Source: Viola odorata (taxonomy: Eukaryota > Streptophyta > Magnoliopsida > Malpighiales > Violaceae). Taken from it: a DNA stretch of 64,000 nucleotides. The stretch is from the NCBI GenBank assembly GCA_963691705.1, contig OY829541.1, forward strand, positions 55,723,931-55,787,930, given 5' to 3'. This document shows positions 23,944-35,077 of this stretch, in pieces. Under the pieces are notes generated by a model. That model did not search any database. It was not told where the DNA came from and saw only the letters and a list, made by a program, of their open reading frames with translations. How positions within the stretch are numbered: position 1 is the first letter of the stretch; the number at the start of each line of letters is the position of its first letter. The position numbers and the translations under genes were made by a program.

Positions 23944-25140
23944 AATTCTCTCCTTTTTATTTGTTGGGTGTTTTTTAATTTTTATAGACACGGAATTGGG
24001 GATCAAGTAGGCGAAAAAGGGAGAAGATGGGATTTGAATTGAAAAGGGGATTTCGATTTTCTTTTCTTGGTAGGAAAAGTTTTCATTGTTTTGAAGAGAA
24101 AAGGATTGGTGGGAGGATGGAGGGAGGAAGGAAGGAGTCGTGGAAGAAGCGTGAAGGGGAAAAGATTTAAAAGTTGCAGAGGCGATTATAAAAGATTTTG
24201 GGATTTAATAGAGACGGCTAATTGCCGGCTACTTAGAGTTAGAATTAGATGGTCAGTCAAACACACGGAGTAGACACAAAAAGAGAAGGTAAGACTAAAA
24301 CGATGCTGTTTTGATTTGGGTAATTTAATTGGATTTGTTTATTTAAATACTTATTATTAAGGAAAAGCGAAAACTGCGAGAAGAGATTGATGGTGCCAGC
24401 TGGCAGGCTAGCGATGATTGCAATTCTGGCGGATGTTCTTTTTCAGTTTTTTCTTTATTTTTGTTTTTTGTTTTGGATTATTTGGATCTATTATTATTTC
24501 CACCGTATACCTATTTCTTGTTTCTCGTGTTGCCATGTCAGATACTTAAGAATCAATTATTGGTTTGTTTTTTTGGGAAATAAATATTTTGATTTTGATG
24601 AACATAATCAGCGACGAACCCACCTATTTTCGTCGTCCATTCTTGAATTTAAAAGAGTGAAATAAGAATACAATTAGAGAACTCAAACCTATAAATAAAT
24701 GGCGGTATTTTACACCAAATATCACTTTTTGGTAAGAAAAATGTTGCTACTAACATATGCATTAACTTTTGTTTTTCTCACTTCCTACCAATTCGTGTTC
24801 ATATTTTTGAAAAATACAAAAGAAAACTACTTATTCAATGATAAACGTGGATTTTTTTATAGATATATCGGAACTCTTTATAAAAAATTGACATGTGACA
24901 ATTAACACGTGTCGATTTTTTTATGTAGAGCTACCGAATAATAGATACTCTTGATGTACTTAATTTTTTTTCATAAATTTGAAGACCAAGGTTTGAATTT
25001 AAAGTTAATAGTATTATTTTATAATTAATTTGAAAACTATAAATAATTAAAAATATAAGTACATTTTTTATAGGCCGAGATAAGTAAAATAACTCAATTA
25101 AAGTTTTCTTTTTCTTCACAAAAAAAAGGTAGAGAGAAAA
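23944..25140. other. upstream region of the AAA-ATPase gene and AT-rich spacer
   Basis: This holds the presumed promoter of the divergent minus-strand gene in its first few hundred bases. No other gene is supported; the small frames at 24067-24905 look like chance. Confidence 0.4.
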
Positions 25141-25147
25141 ACTAACA

Positions 25148-25330
25148 TTGGTTGTGGTCTAGTGGTATGAGACTTGTCTAATTTTAACTAATGTTTAGAG
25201 TCCAAAGTCTTGGGATTGGAAAACACTATGTTAGGAGAATCACAACCCTTTAGATACTCGATAAAATTCGAACGGAACTAATCTCATTTGAAAAAACACT
25301 TAAGAATTAAAGAAAAAAAGAAAAAAAAAC
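25148..25330 (+). repeat. candidate tRNA-derived SINE
   Basis: TGGTCTAGTGG fits the RNA polymerase III A box (TRGYNNANNNG). It is followed about 40 bases later by a degraded B-box-like stretch (GAGTCCAAAGTC), and the unit ends in an A-rich tail (25310-25329). The length of about 180 bp fits plant SINEs. No convincing target duplication was found. Confidence 0.35.
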
Positions 25331-28300
25331 GTTAAGATTAATGTCAATCTAGATGGGTCGCTTGAAGGAGGGTCTCTTGTCAAAATGATTACAATAAAAT
25401 TAATTCATAATTAGAAAGAAATTATTTGGTAGGGGTTGGATATAAAATCAATGAAACCGAGATCGAATGAGCATTCCTTATAAAATTCATTTCACGTTTC
25501 AATTCCATTGATTTATGTCAGCTTGGTAACAAATAGGACGAGCTAGTTGTTTATATATATAAAAAAGGGACGAAATAGTTCTTACATTGAAAAAGATGAG
25601 TAAAAATACTAGATAGATGATACTCATTGATTGTCTAGATAAGAATAAAAATTTCGATAGAGACTCAAAATTAGATTCAAATCATATTACAGTTTATTAA
25701 AAAAGGAAAAAAAAGAATAAATATCAATATCGCGGATACATAAATTACGTGACGCATATAGTTGCAATTGGGCGTAGTAGCAACACACCCCAACCACACA
25801 GCTTCGTCATCTTTGATTATAAAAAAATATTTGTATTTGTCACCCAAAAGGAGTAGATAGATTAAATTGCTTCGGGGCTTGCGTGCGCGATGTTGGAGCT
25901 AATACAGACAACTCTTTTAGGCGTGACGCCGTAGAAAAACATATGGACTCACTTGTCACGTTCACAAGTTACAATTGCACTCAAATCATGTAACGATTTG
26001 ATTGCTGGAGTTTTTCTCCATTTTTCCCCCATGTTTTGAAATCAGCTCTCTCTAATTAGATTTAGGCTCATCTCCACTCAAATTACATACCCCAAGTAAC
26101 ATTACTATCATATATATTGAATGTTGTCACACTACTCCCATAATGTCAATTTAATATTTATATATTGAATTTATCTATTTTAAATTATTTTTTATTTTTT
26201 TGCGACACAAATTTAATGACTAATTATAAAAATATTGTTTATGATAGAAGAATCTACTTAGATATTTTTGCGAGCAATGATTTTGACTTTAAATCTGTAA
26301 AGAGAAAAATAAAAAGAAACCTAAAATAGATCTTAAATTTGACTCATATTTATATATATTACAGTATTCATTATCTTTAGTATTAAATTTTAGTTGACAC
26401 GACCAAGTCTTTCAGCTAATTTTGGTGGCCCGTAACTTGACCAATATATAGTGTATATTGTATACTTGCTCAATTCAAGAAAGCGGGGCTAGAGAGGCAA
26501 TTTGCTGCAAAAAGTAATTATGCCGCAATTAGTGACTATAGAAATACTAATAATTTAAGGAGCACTCTTGACTTAGACCGGAACATCAAGTAGCACTTTG
26601 AGCCATTCCTAGTTCTTTCTCCTACATCATACCATGTAAGTAGATGGTAGATGCTTGTTGCGTTAGTTGTATTGCCAATTTCGTACCGCCCCATTTGTCA
26701 CAATTATTTGTAGTTGCGTATAATTAATAAGCGGTCGCACGAAATTTAGATATCCATCAATACAAAATATTATTAGATTTATAGACGATCCGAAAGTTCG
26801 TAAGCCCATACGAACCTGACCTATCCCAACCCGACCTGCTTTGAATTTAAACCTAAAAAGTTGTTCCTTAGACCCAATCAAAGGAGCAAAAGGTCCAACC
26901 CTCCCCACACCCAAGTCTACTTGTGAGGGTGGAAAGGTCTATGCAACCATTGTCATTTATTTCTCAATTGTTTAAGTTGATCATCTAATTCAATGAACAG
27001 TTGCTATGATTGATGTTGGTTTTGGTAAATTTTAGAAAAAAATATTCTTAAGTTAATGTTTGAGTTTCACATTACGTAAAGCCTAAATTAAAGTACTTGT
27101 GATGTCAGGGGCGAAGATAACGCCAGGGCAGGCCTCGCTCCCCCCAAACTATTGCAAAAGTACCGACTTAGTACTAAAATTTTAAAATTTTAAAATAATT
27201 ATATTTAATTTGCCAAAAAAGTCATTAGGTCCAAATTTTTATTATAGGCGTTAAATGTTTAAAGTTTTTAATTAATCTTATTCAAAAGCCATCTTAGAAA
27301 ATTATAGTTTAGCCTTGAAAATTTTCAATTAATCTTATTCAAAAGTTTTATATTTAGGAACCATCTTAGAAAACTATTCATTAATTTGTTTTAATTTTCC
27401 TTTTAAAAGAAAGGAAGAAAAAGAAGATACGGTATTACATCTATTATACGTATCTTCTCCTTATTATATTCTTTCTTTGTCGAGTAAAGATTCATTTTCT
27501 ACTTTTACTTTTTCACGATTTGGTGCCTAAAATTAAACCAACAAAGTATTGTTTTTATTTATGCATTATTTTTTTTCCTTTTTAAATCCATTCCAACTAA
27601 TTCACGATGGACAATTTCTAAAAAAAAATACTTAGTTAGATTATTTTATCATAAATATTGGATTGGCGGGTCTAATATGCTACGTGGGTCGGGTTTGGGC
27701 TTCAACTTCAAAACCCAAGCCCAGCCCAACGATCAAAACGGGCTGGACCTTTGGTTAAAACGGGCAGGTAGCGGACTGACCCGACCCATGCTCAGGTTTA
27801 CTCATAAGCGGTATAACTTATCTATTGAGTGCACTCAGTAATCTTGCATTTAAGAAGTACACTAGGCTACCTTAGAAAAAAATAAGATTGATATTGTCAT
27901 CGGTCCATTTAATACCTGTATTTATTACAATACCAGGAATCAAATTTATGATTTTATTGTTATTTTTGTATCTTGAGTTAATTATTATGGAAAGAATTTA
28001 TTAGTCTATATCGGAAACTTAGTGTTGTAGGGGAAATAGTGTAAGGTTTCTCATATTGTGAGGTTGTTTATATAACAGGATATTTATTGTCTATAATGAA
28101 CTTTAAGGTATTTATGCACAACATTATCATAAAAATATCTATTGACAAAAAAAATAAATCTTATGTCATAAGAAGAGTATGCACTAAGCTATGTGTGCTC
28201 CATTTATTATCGCAATCTAAAAGAATATCCTTCAACTTCACCGAAAACAAAAAGAGCACATATAGGAATATACTTCTGGTTCCTTGCCAACATCTGGATA

Positions 28301-28909
28301 TGTGGTAGTGTATTTGGATATATGTTTTACTTGAACATCTTTTTACAGCAAGCAACTTTCATTGGACTTCAGTTCAGGCATGACTTGCTCCTTTGGTTGA
28401 TTACTCAACAATTAATCGCGCCCATCTGTACGTCTATGTCGTGGATCACTAGTAATCAATGGCGATTTTGTTATACTTAATTAATTAACATATTTTCTTT
28501 TACATTCTAAAAAATAGAATTTGGTTCGTCTAATTTTCCCTCTAAAATTGGATGGCTCATGTTAAGAGTTCAAATAATTAATTCTTTTTTTTTTTTCTGA
28601 TGTGACTAACGATGAACTTACAAACCTTACAAACCACCGTTAACTTCTATTTTAACTTAATTAATTCTTCTTCCTTTTTATCCATCGTTCAAACAGAAGA
28701 AGCCAAATCGTTCTCTGGGTTGAAAGCATGCTTACATCTCTACCAAAAGAAGAACAAAACGCAACAACAGTACAATTACAAAAACAAGAATACATTTTTC
28801 CCCCATTTTATTCATTATTCCTCACAAAAGTAAGAACATGTTACACAAACTAAAACAAAGCAAAAACAAATAAATTAAAACTGGGAATCCTGCATCCTCT
28901 ATAGCAAAA
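25331..28909. other. intergenic region with scattered repeat debris
   Basis: No gene was recognised. GGGTCGGG/GACCCGACCC-rich patches near 26795-26920 and 27670-27800 look like repeat debris. The stretch at 27110-27165 (GGGGCGAAGATAACGCCAGG) also has a repeat-like, GC-richer composition. A 95-codon frame at 28193-28480 matches nothing I know. Confidence 0.35.
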
Positions 28910-29497
28910 TTAAGCTGGCTTCCTCATTTTGAAAAGAACATTGATGGCAAAATCAACAAGTTTGTCAGTTTCCGGCAGGACATTCTTGACAGCAGCATGA
29001 GCAGCGAAACTGTCAGCCCATTTTGCAAGACCAGGTGTCTTTGCTTCATCCAGCAATTTCACAGAATTCATCTTCTCATAAGCTCTAATCCAACCCAAGA
29101 AGGCACCAAGTGCAATATCCAAGAACCCAATCTCATCTCCTCCAAAGAAAACCTTCCCTTTCCCACTTTTTCCATGAGCTTCCTCCAGCAGAAGCAATCC
29201 TTCCATCACTTGCTCCGTCGCCGCCTTCTTCGCCTCCTCTCCTTGCGCAGTCGCAATGCCTCTCAGAAGAGGAAACCACTGCATAGATCACACACCCAAT
29301 TAGCCAGATCAATCAATTTCCAAACTAGTAATGAAATTGGGTGAATTAGCAGGTCATTATCAATACTGTACACAACCTGTTCGATAAAATGTTTGTTTGA
29401 ACAGGGAAGACAGATCCATGAATGATTAATGCAGGAAATCAAAACTCAAACAACCATTAAGCCAATTTACCTTTTCATCAATGTAGGCAGCCCAGCT
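28910..29497 (-). pseudogene. tau-class glutathione S-transferase, 5'-truncated
   Basis: The last exon (28910-29278, 123 codons) encodes the helical GST C-terminal domain with tau-type features (GGDEIGFLDIALGAFLGW, ending FKMRKPA). A GT-AG intron (29279-29470) separates it from the end of exon 1, of which only SWAAYIDEK (29471-29497) remains. Upstream of that the frame runs directly into a stop and AT-rich sequence unrelated to a GST. The thioredoxin-like N-terminal domain, which binds glutathione and carries the catalytic serine, is therefore missing. Intact tau GSTs conjugate glutathione to xenobiotics and stress products in the cytosol; this copy could not. The remaining frame and splice sites are undamaged, so the loss may be recent. 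Confidence 0.82.
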
Positions 29498-30509
29498 AAT
29501 TACACGTCACACTTTACTCTTATAAATAATAAAATATCTAATTAATAATTATATAAATAAAGTATTTTTAAAGAAGTAGCCGACTGTAACCATATCTTAC
29601 TTAAATTTAAATTTAAATAGTTTTTGCCCATTCTTGTAGACTACTGATCGGAAAGCTCTGTTGGTCCAAATGAACAAGCAAATCTTAACTGATCGTGATT
29701 AGCTACGTGGACAATTTCTGGACCAATTTTCATCCTGATCCAATGGTCTCCCATTTCGTGCTACCAGTACCTAGTGTGTATCTAGTGGGAACAAACCTTG
29801 GCGTATTTTTGACCATCCGTTTCACCAAATTGCTTGCCCCTTCTAAATGAATACAATCAACATTTCCTTTTATTATCGATTTCTACGTGTCATCCTTATA
29901 TAATCGCCCGCAGAGTTTTCTCTATTGTGTAAATTTTACCGGATGTCTCCTTGTTAATTTTTTATTTTTTCGGATGATAGAATTATTTGGAGCATGTTAG
30001 ATAATGAAACTTTGGAGTAAACCTTCCATAATTGGGATTATCAAACTTTAATTTCAACACTAAATATTGACCCTTTTTAAGTTGAGCCTTACAAAGTTAA
30101 ATTTATAGTGCGTCTATAATTAGTCATATCTTCTTAACCCATTAAACTTTGGAAGTCTTTTTATGGAGGAAAATGTTTTCAATATCTTTTTTTACGGTTT
30201 CAAATTAGCAACACACTTGTTGGCCCATTATAGACAAGTCCTGCAGCCCAGCGACAAAGCCCAAAAACGACGACGTGTGACACAATACAATAGAATACCT
30301 GCCACCAGAAAGACTAGGAGGATCTAGTAAGTACTACGTGGCAGGACTTCCTTCGACAAGTAATCCGGGGCCCACCCAGATATCCCAGACTTTGTCCATC
30401 TCACTCATCTCCTTATCTTTTTCTTGTACTGTTGTAAGCTTGTCGCTCTATTATCTTCAAGATTGTATAACCCTGCCTCTGTTTACCCGGAAATAGAGGA
30501 GTCTGTGGC
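29498..30509. other. spacer between GST fragment and DUF4079 gene
   Basis: No gene was seen. The right part (about 30230-30500) is less AT-rich and presumably holds the promoter of the downstream gene. Confidence 0.4.
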
Positions 30510-32046
30510 ATGTCTTCCACGCTCAGCCTTGTAAAGTTCCATGTTCTTGCCAGAAACACCGCTACTCCTACTCATACTCCTTATATCCTCTCAAAACTCT
30601 CCAACCGATCAAAATTAAATGTATCCAAACAAGACCCAGTTACCATTTCTAATCCTAACCAACTTCAAATCAAGCTCTTTACTGACACAATCCATAATCT
30701 AACCACATCATCAGCCCTTCCTCTCACATCACTCGCACTACCCTTCTTTTTAGATACCAAGGCAAGTTTGAATTTTGCAATGTAGGTTCGATTTAGTATT
30801 TTTGCTATTATCGTTTGGTTACTTACGTCGTTGTTGTTGTGTCTGTGAGTGGACAGGCTGCGGTTGCTACTGGAGGAGAGTTTGGGATATTGGAAGGGAG
30901 GTCTTTCGCTCTTATCCATCCGATTGTGATGGGTGGGTTGTTCCTGTACACTTTATGGGCTGGGTATTTGGGTTGGCAATGGAGGAGGGTTAGGACAATT
31001 CAGAATGAGATTACTGAGCTCAAGAAGCAAGTCAAACCAGCTGCAGTCACACCAGACGGGACACCTGTAAAATCACCACCATCCCCTGTTGAACTCAAGA
31101 TTCAGCAACTCACTGAGGTACTATTTAGTACCCTTCTAGTTGCTCTAGGTTTAAATTTCCAGGACTTTTATGTTGACATAGATAGTAATGCAGACTAGTA
31201 GACTCAGAATTCGAGAGATTACTCTCCTCGCTTTGTAGGAAGTATCTGTGAGCTGTAATGATCTTTTTTGCACTATACTGCAGATTTCATACTAGATTGT
31301 GGAGTGTAATTGTAGTGTTAGTCACAGGATGCTTGGTCATTAATTTGAATGGAAACAAAGAGTAGGAGAGTGTTGCGAGTTGCATGTTGTTTTGGACTTG
31401 GATATTGGGGAGTTTGTCTTGACATAGAATTGTGTCTTATGTTAAACGGGTTGATGTTGTATTGATCAATTGCATGCTCAATTAAGTAGGAGAGGAGTGT
31501 ATATGTATGTTACCTAAGCTTTTGATTTGCCTAATAATACAGGAGAGGAAGGAGTTGTTAAAAGGGTCTTTCAGGGATAGGCACTTCAATGCAGGGTCAA
31601 TATTGCTAGGGTTTGGAGTGCTGGAATCCGTTGGTGGAGGACTCAACACATGGTTAAGGACAGGAAAGCTGTTTCCCGGGCCTCACTTGTTTGCAGGAGC
31701 AGGTACAGTATCCGTTTTGTGTTTAAAAAGATCCAAAATGACAGCAATAACAACAGCCATTGGTTTAACAGCAAAATTATCGAGAAGTGGTTCATTGTTG
31801 AGTTTTTTTGGTGATCCTTTCCTTTAGTGGCGGAGCTGACTTGTTCTCCTGGGTGTAATTGTTACAGGCATTACAGTGCTGTGGGCAGCAGCAGCAGCTC
31901 TAGTGCCCGCGATGCAGAAAGGGAATGAGACAGCCAGGAGTCTTCACATTGCCTTGAATGCGGTAAATGTTCTGCTCTTTGTATGCCAAATTCCAACCGG
32001 GATCGATATAGTTTTCAAAGTATTCGAGTTTACAAAGTGGCCTTGA
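30510..32046 (+). CDS. DUF4079 chloroplast membrane protein (four exons)
   Basis: Exons are 30510-30761, 30857-31117, 31543-31702 and 31868-32046, giving 283 aa. Intron 1 has a GC donor (AAG|GCAAGT); the others are GT-AG. The first about 80 residues are Ser/Thr-rich and basic, as in a plastid transit peptide. The mature part begins about GGEFGILEGR and has four likely membrane segments: HPIVMGGLFLYTLWAGYLGW; the NAGSILLGFGVLESVGGG region; ITVLWAAAAALVPAM; and LHIALNAVNVLLFVCQI. It ends KVFEFTKWP. A linker between the first two has a short coil (QNEITELKKQV) and a proline-rich stretch. The Arabidopsis relative is, from memory, At3g61870, a plastid envelope or thylakoid protein of unknown function. 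The gene looks intact. Confidence 0.85.
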
Positions 32047-33856
32047 ATCATAGGCACTTCAAACCAGCTAGGAGTATGTTCTATGTATTTAAATTACATA
32101 AATAATCCACACATCACAATTCTTTTTGTTCATTCTCTTCCACTGTTTTAGAATTAGTTCACTGAAGCGTAAGAATGACTTCATGTAAATTCGTACCGGT
32201 GTTCAGTTTGTGACCAAAAACACCTGCAAAATGTTCCTATGTTGTAACATTGGATTGATGATCATATATCAAAAAGTTTCTTTAAGACACTTCAATCTAT
32301 ATATGAAACAAGTGCATCGATCTTCCCATCTCGAGGATTCAAGATCTTGAAACTCACGTGTGCTTTTTGATTGAATAAGAATTTATTTGTGTAGCAGAGT
32401 TAGGAGTTGGAATCCTTCTCAATTCCAGCCCAACTTCACACGAATTGTCATAGACCAACACGGGGTTGGAAAAGTTATAAAATTACCTAAGCATCCAAAG
32501 ATGGTTGTTAGTGGTAAGGCAAGAAGATCCTATATCTTTAGGTCTGGTCCGAAGGATTTGAGAAAGGGAAAAGATAGATTCCTTCTCGCTTTCTAGTTTA
32601 TTTCCTTCCTTGAATGACAACTAACAGAGCACTTAAGCAACTCAGCTGTTTTGTCAGGAAAACAACCTTAATCAGATGGTTTCATCACTGATGCAGCCAC
32701 TAGGCGGTCGGCATAGAACCCAGTGGTTGTCTGCAGATGCCAAAATACCCGTAGAGATTCGAGTTTCGGTCTACCTACTTTTGCCAATCAAAAAAAAAGA
32801 GAAATTAAGTATTTGTACATTAGACGACGACAGTGGTGTACTGCTGGTGCCTCTTTAAACTTCTATTAAGCTGAATCAAAGCATATTACGATAAAATCTA
32901 AAAACAAGAATAACCAAATCCGACTCAATTCCACAAGCAATCTGAACAAAGCAATGTGAAAATGAAGGAACAGACAGCAGTGGTACCCACAATCATTTTT
33001 TAGTTGGTTGTCAAGAATCTTAACTCTTATTACAGTAATAACTAAGTTCTTATTGGGAGTAAGAATCTGGAGACAGGACAAATAAAAGAATATTGATTCT
33101 GTCTGGAGAGGAAATTCTGAAATTATGAGAACGAAAGGGAGAGGCGAACCCGCCGCTCTAAGAACAGAAGGAGAATGGTTTGCTCCCGTGAATTGTGATC
33201 ACAGCTGGAGGAATGGAATGAAATGTAGAATAGAACAATCAACAATTTAAGAAAAAAAGTCAATCACACAATGTTAGTGGAGATTGATACTGCTGCTGAG
33301 GTCAAATTCAAGAAATTAAGTTTGATGAGGAAGGGACAAAGCGTGATCAATTTGAGTTCGAGACAACTATTCAAAATCTGGGTGAAAGACTGGATTTGTT
33401 AGTTACATTTGCTTTTCATCAAAATCATACAGCAAATTAGTGGTATTTTTTCAAAATAAAAATTTCGAGTTTGAATCTCCTACATCTGAGGGTGCGTGGG
33501 CTCATGAAGAAGTCATTCCATTTTTATGTAATGTAGTTTCGAAAAAAGCAAAGCTTGAAGCTTCAATTTCGAAATGGGACTTTTGTCAGCTGTAATGGAA
33601 GTGCTTCCCTGAATCTGATGCCTTCCCCTTATTCCTTCCTCTCTTTTTCCGTAGAGTGTTCCTTCCTCATGGTTTTTTCCCTTCTTTTGAATCTTCTGTA
33701 CTCTTTTCTTCTCTCTCCTCTCTTTTCCATGTCAATTTGGCATTACAACTTCAAAATGTAGTATTAGAAACTACATAAATAACAAACAACCAACATCCTA
33801 CAATCCATTTCTAGTAAAGTTTAAACCCCCAACAAAACTACTATCTAGCAATCAAT
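32047..33856. other. intergenic region
   Basis: 3' flank of the DUF4079 gene and promoter side of the proline-rich gene. Frames at 32387-32596 and 32676-32858 are short, unlike any family I know, and probably chance. Confidence 0.4.
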
Positions 33857-35077
33857 ATGTCAGCTCCTCAACTACGTCGGTTTCGTTTGGCCTCAATGAG
33901 CCGCGCGACCACACCTGCCACACCTGCCACCGCGCCCCCTCCCGCCCCTGAAACCGCCCCTGCCCCTCCTCGTGCGCCTCTTTTTCGACCCCCATTCAGG
34001 CCAATTGCTCAGCCTCCACCTACTACCGGGACTTCTTCGGTTCCATCATCCCCAATTGCAAGGCCAGCAACCGGTTTTTCATCGGTATCACCACCCCCTG
34101 CACCAAGACCCACAACTACTACTACTACCACTTCATTGCCTTCCTCTCCTGTTCGAGTTCCTACAGGATCTACTACTTCATTGCCACCCTCACCAAAACC
34201 TGCAATTTCAGCTCCAGTTACCTCTTCACTCCCACCTTCTCCTGCTTCTAAACCAATCCCAACCACTTCCTCTGTTCCATCTTCTCCTATCCCTAAACCA
34301 ATTCCAACCTCAACCGTTTCCTCTGTTCCATCTTCTCCAGCTCGAAACGCGGTCACCTCTGCATCAACTCTTGTGCCATCTCCAAGAACTATTAAGCCAA
34401 CAGTTCAAACCCCACCTCAATCACCCAAACCCAACCCCACTGCTCCTCCACCTTCTCCTCTAACTCTTCCGCCTTCCCAGCTCAAACACAATTCACCAAA
34501 ACCCGAACCCAAAATCCCATTAGAGGCAGAGCAGAAAGATGTGCTCGTTCAAAAGACTGTGGACAAGTCGCCGAAAGGATGGATGAATGGGACTGAATCA
34601 AAGAAAGAATTCACAGACACTCTCCACACTAGCATTGCTAATCTTGCTAAGAAAGAACCCTCTAAAGATTGGGAAACAAAGGAGAAAATGAAATTGGGTT
34701 CACGCAAAAAGGGCGCTTCTTCTTCTAGTGCTGATCATTCAGATCATGAATCAGGGATGAGGGTCATTACAATTGCTGGTGAGAATGAGGGTGCATACAT
34801 GGAAGTAATCCAATCTCCAAACAAGAAAAATTCTCATTTTCTTCACAAGAAAGGGAATCAAGAATGGAGTGATCAGGAAGGTAACGCAAAGAAGAATGGT
34901 CAGAACTTCAAAGGAAAGGGGAATGGAGTTGGTTCAACTTCTGCATTCATGAACAGCAATGTACAAGGTGTTAACAACTCGATCGTGTACAACTCTTCCT
35001 GCTCTCACCATGACCCTGGTGTTCACCTCACCCTCTCCAGAAAAGCGAAGGACCGTGGCAATGGATACCATAATTGA
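33857..35077 (+). CDS. proline-rich plant protein (hydroxyproline-rich type), 406 aa
   Basis: An intronless frame from MSAPQLRRFR. Residues about 20-215 are almost entirely Pro/Ser/Thr/Ala with repeated SSVPSSP and SLPPSP units. The C-terminal half is charged and holds the more protein-specific blocks GWMNGTESKKEFTDTLHTSI and GMRVITIAGENEGAYMEVIQ. I saw no signal peptide, so annotation as a secreted cell-wall glycoprotein is doubtful despite the SPxP repeats; a cytosolic or nuclear disordered protein fits better. I recall plant proteins annotated 'hydroxyproline-rich glycoprotein family' with the RVITIAGEN block, but no assigned function. The frame is clean and codon use is consistent. Confidence 0.75.
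   Translation: MSAPQLRRFRLASMSRATTPATPATAPPPAPETAPAPPRAPLFRPPFRPIAQPPPTTGTSSVPSSPIARPATGFSSVSPPPAPRPTTTTTTTSLPSSPVRVPTGSTTSLPPSPKPAISAPVTSSLPPSPASKPIPTTSSVPSSPIPKPIPTSTVSSVPSSPARNAVTSASTLVPSPRTIKPTVQTPPQSPKPNPTAPPPSPLTLPPSQLKHNSPKPEPKIPLEAEQKDVLVQKTVDKSPKGWMNGTESKKEFTDTLHTSIANLAKKEPSKDWETKEKMKLGSRKKGASSSSADHSDHESGMRVITIAGENEGAYMEVIQSPNKKNSHFLHKKGNQEWSDQEGNAKKNGQNFKGKGNGVGSTSAFMNSNVQGVNNSIVYNSSCSHHDPGVHLTLSRKAKDRGNGYHN

Noticed and set aside
23944..24006. N-terminal extension of the AAA-ATPase
   Set aside because: The extended frame begins with TTG. The ATG at 23943 starts directly with the membrane anchor, as in the family.
28193..28480. 95-codon hydrophobic frame as a membrane protein gene
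   Set aside because: The composition follows AT-rich sequence. There is no family resemblance and no supporting splice or promoter context.
33972..34463. Leucine-rich frame overlapping the proline-rich gene
   Set aside because: It is the +1 shadow of a CCT/CTC-rich coding stretch; the 406-aa frame is the gene.
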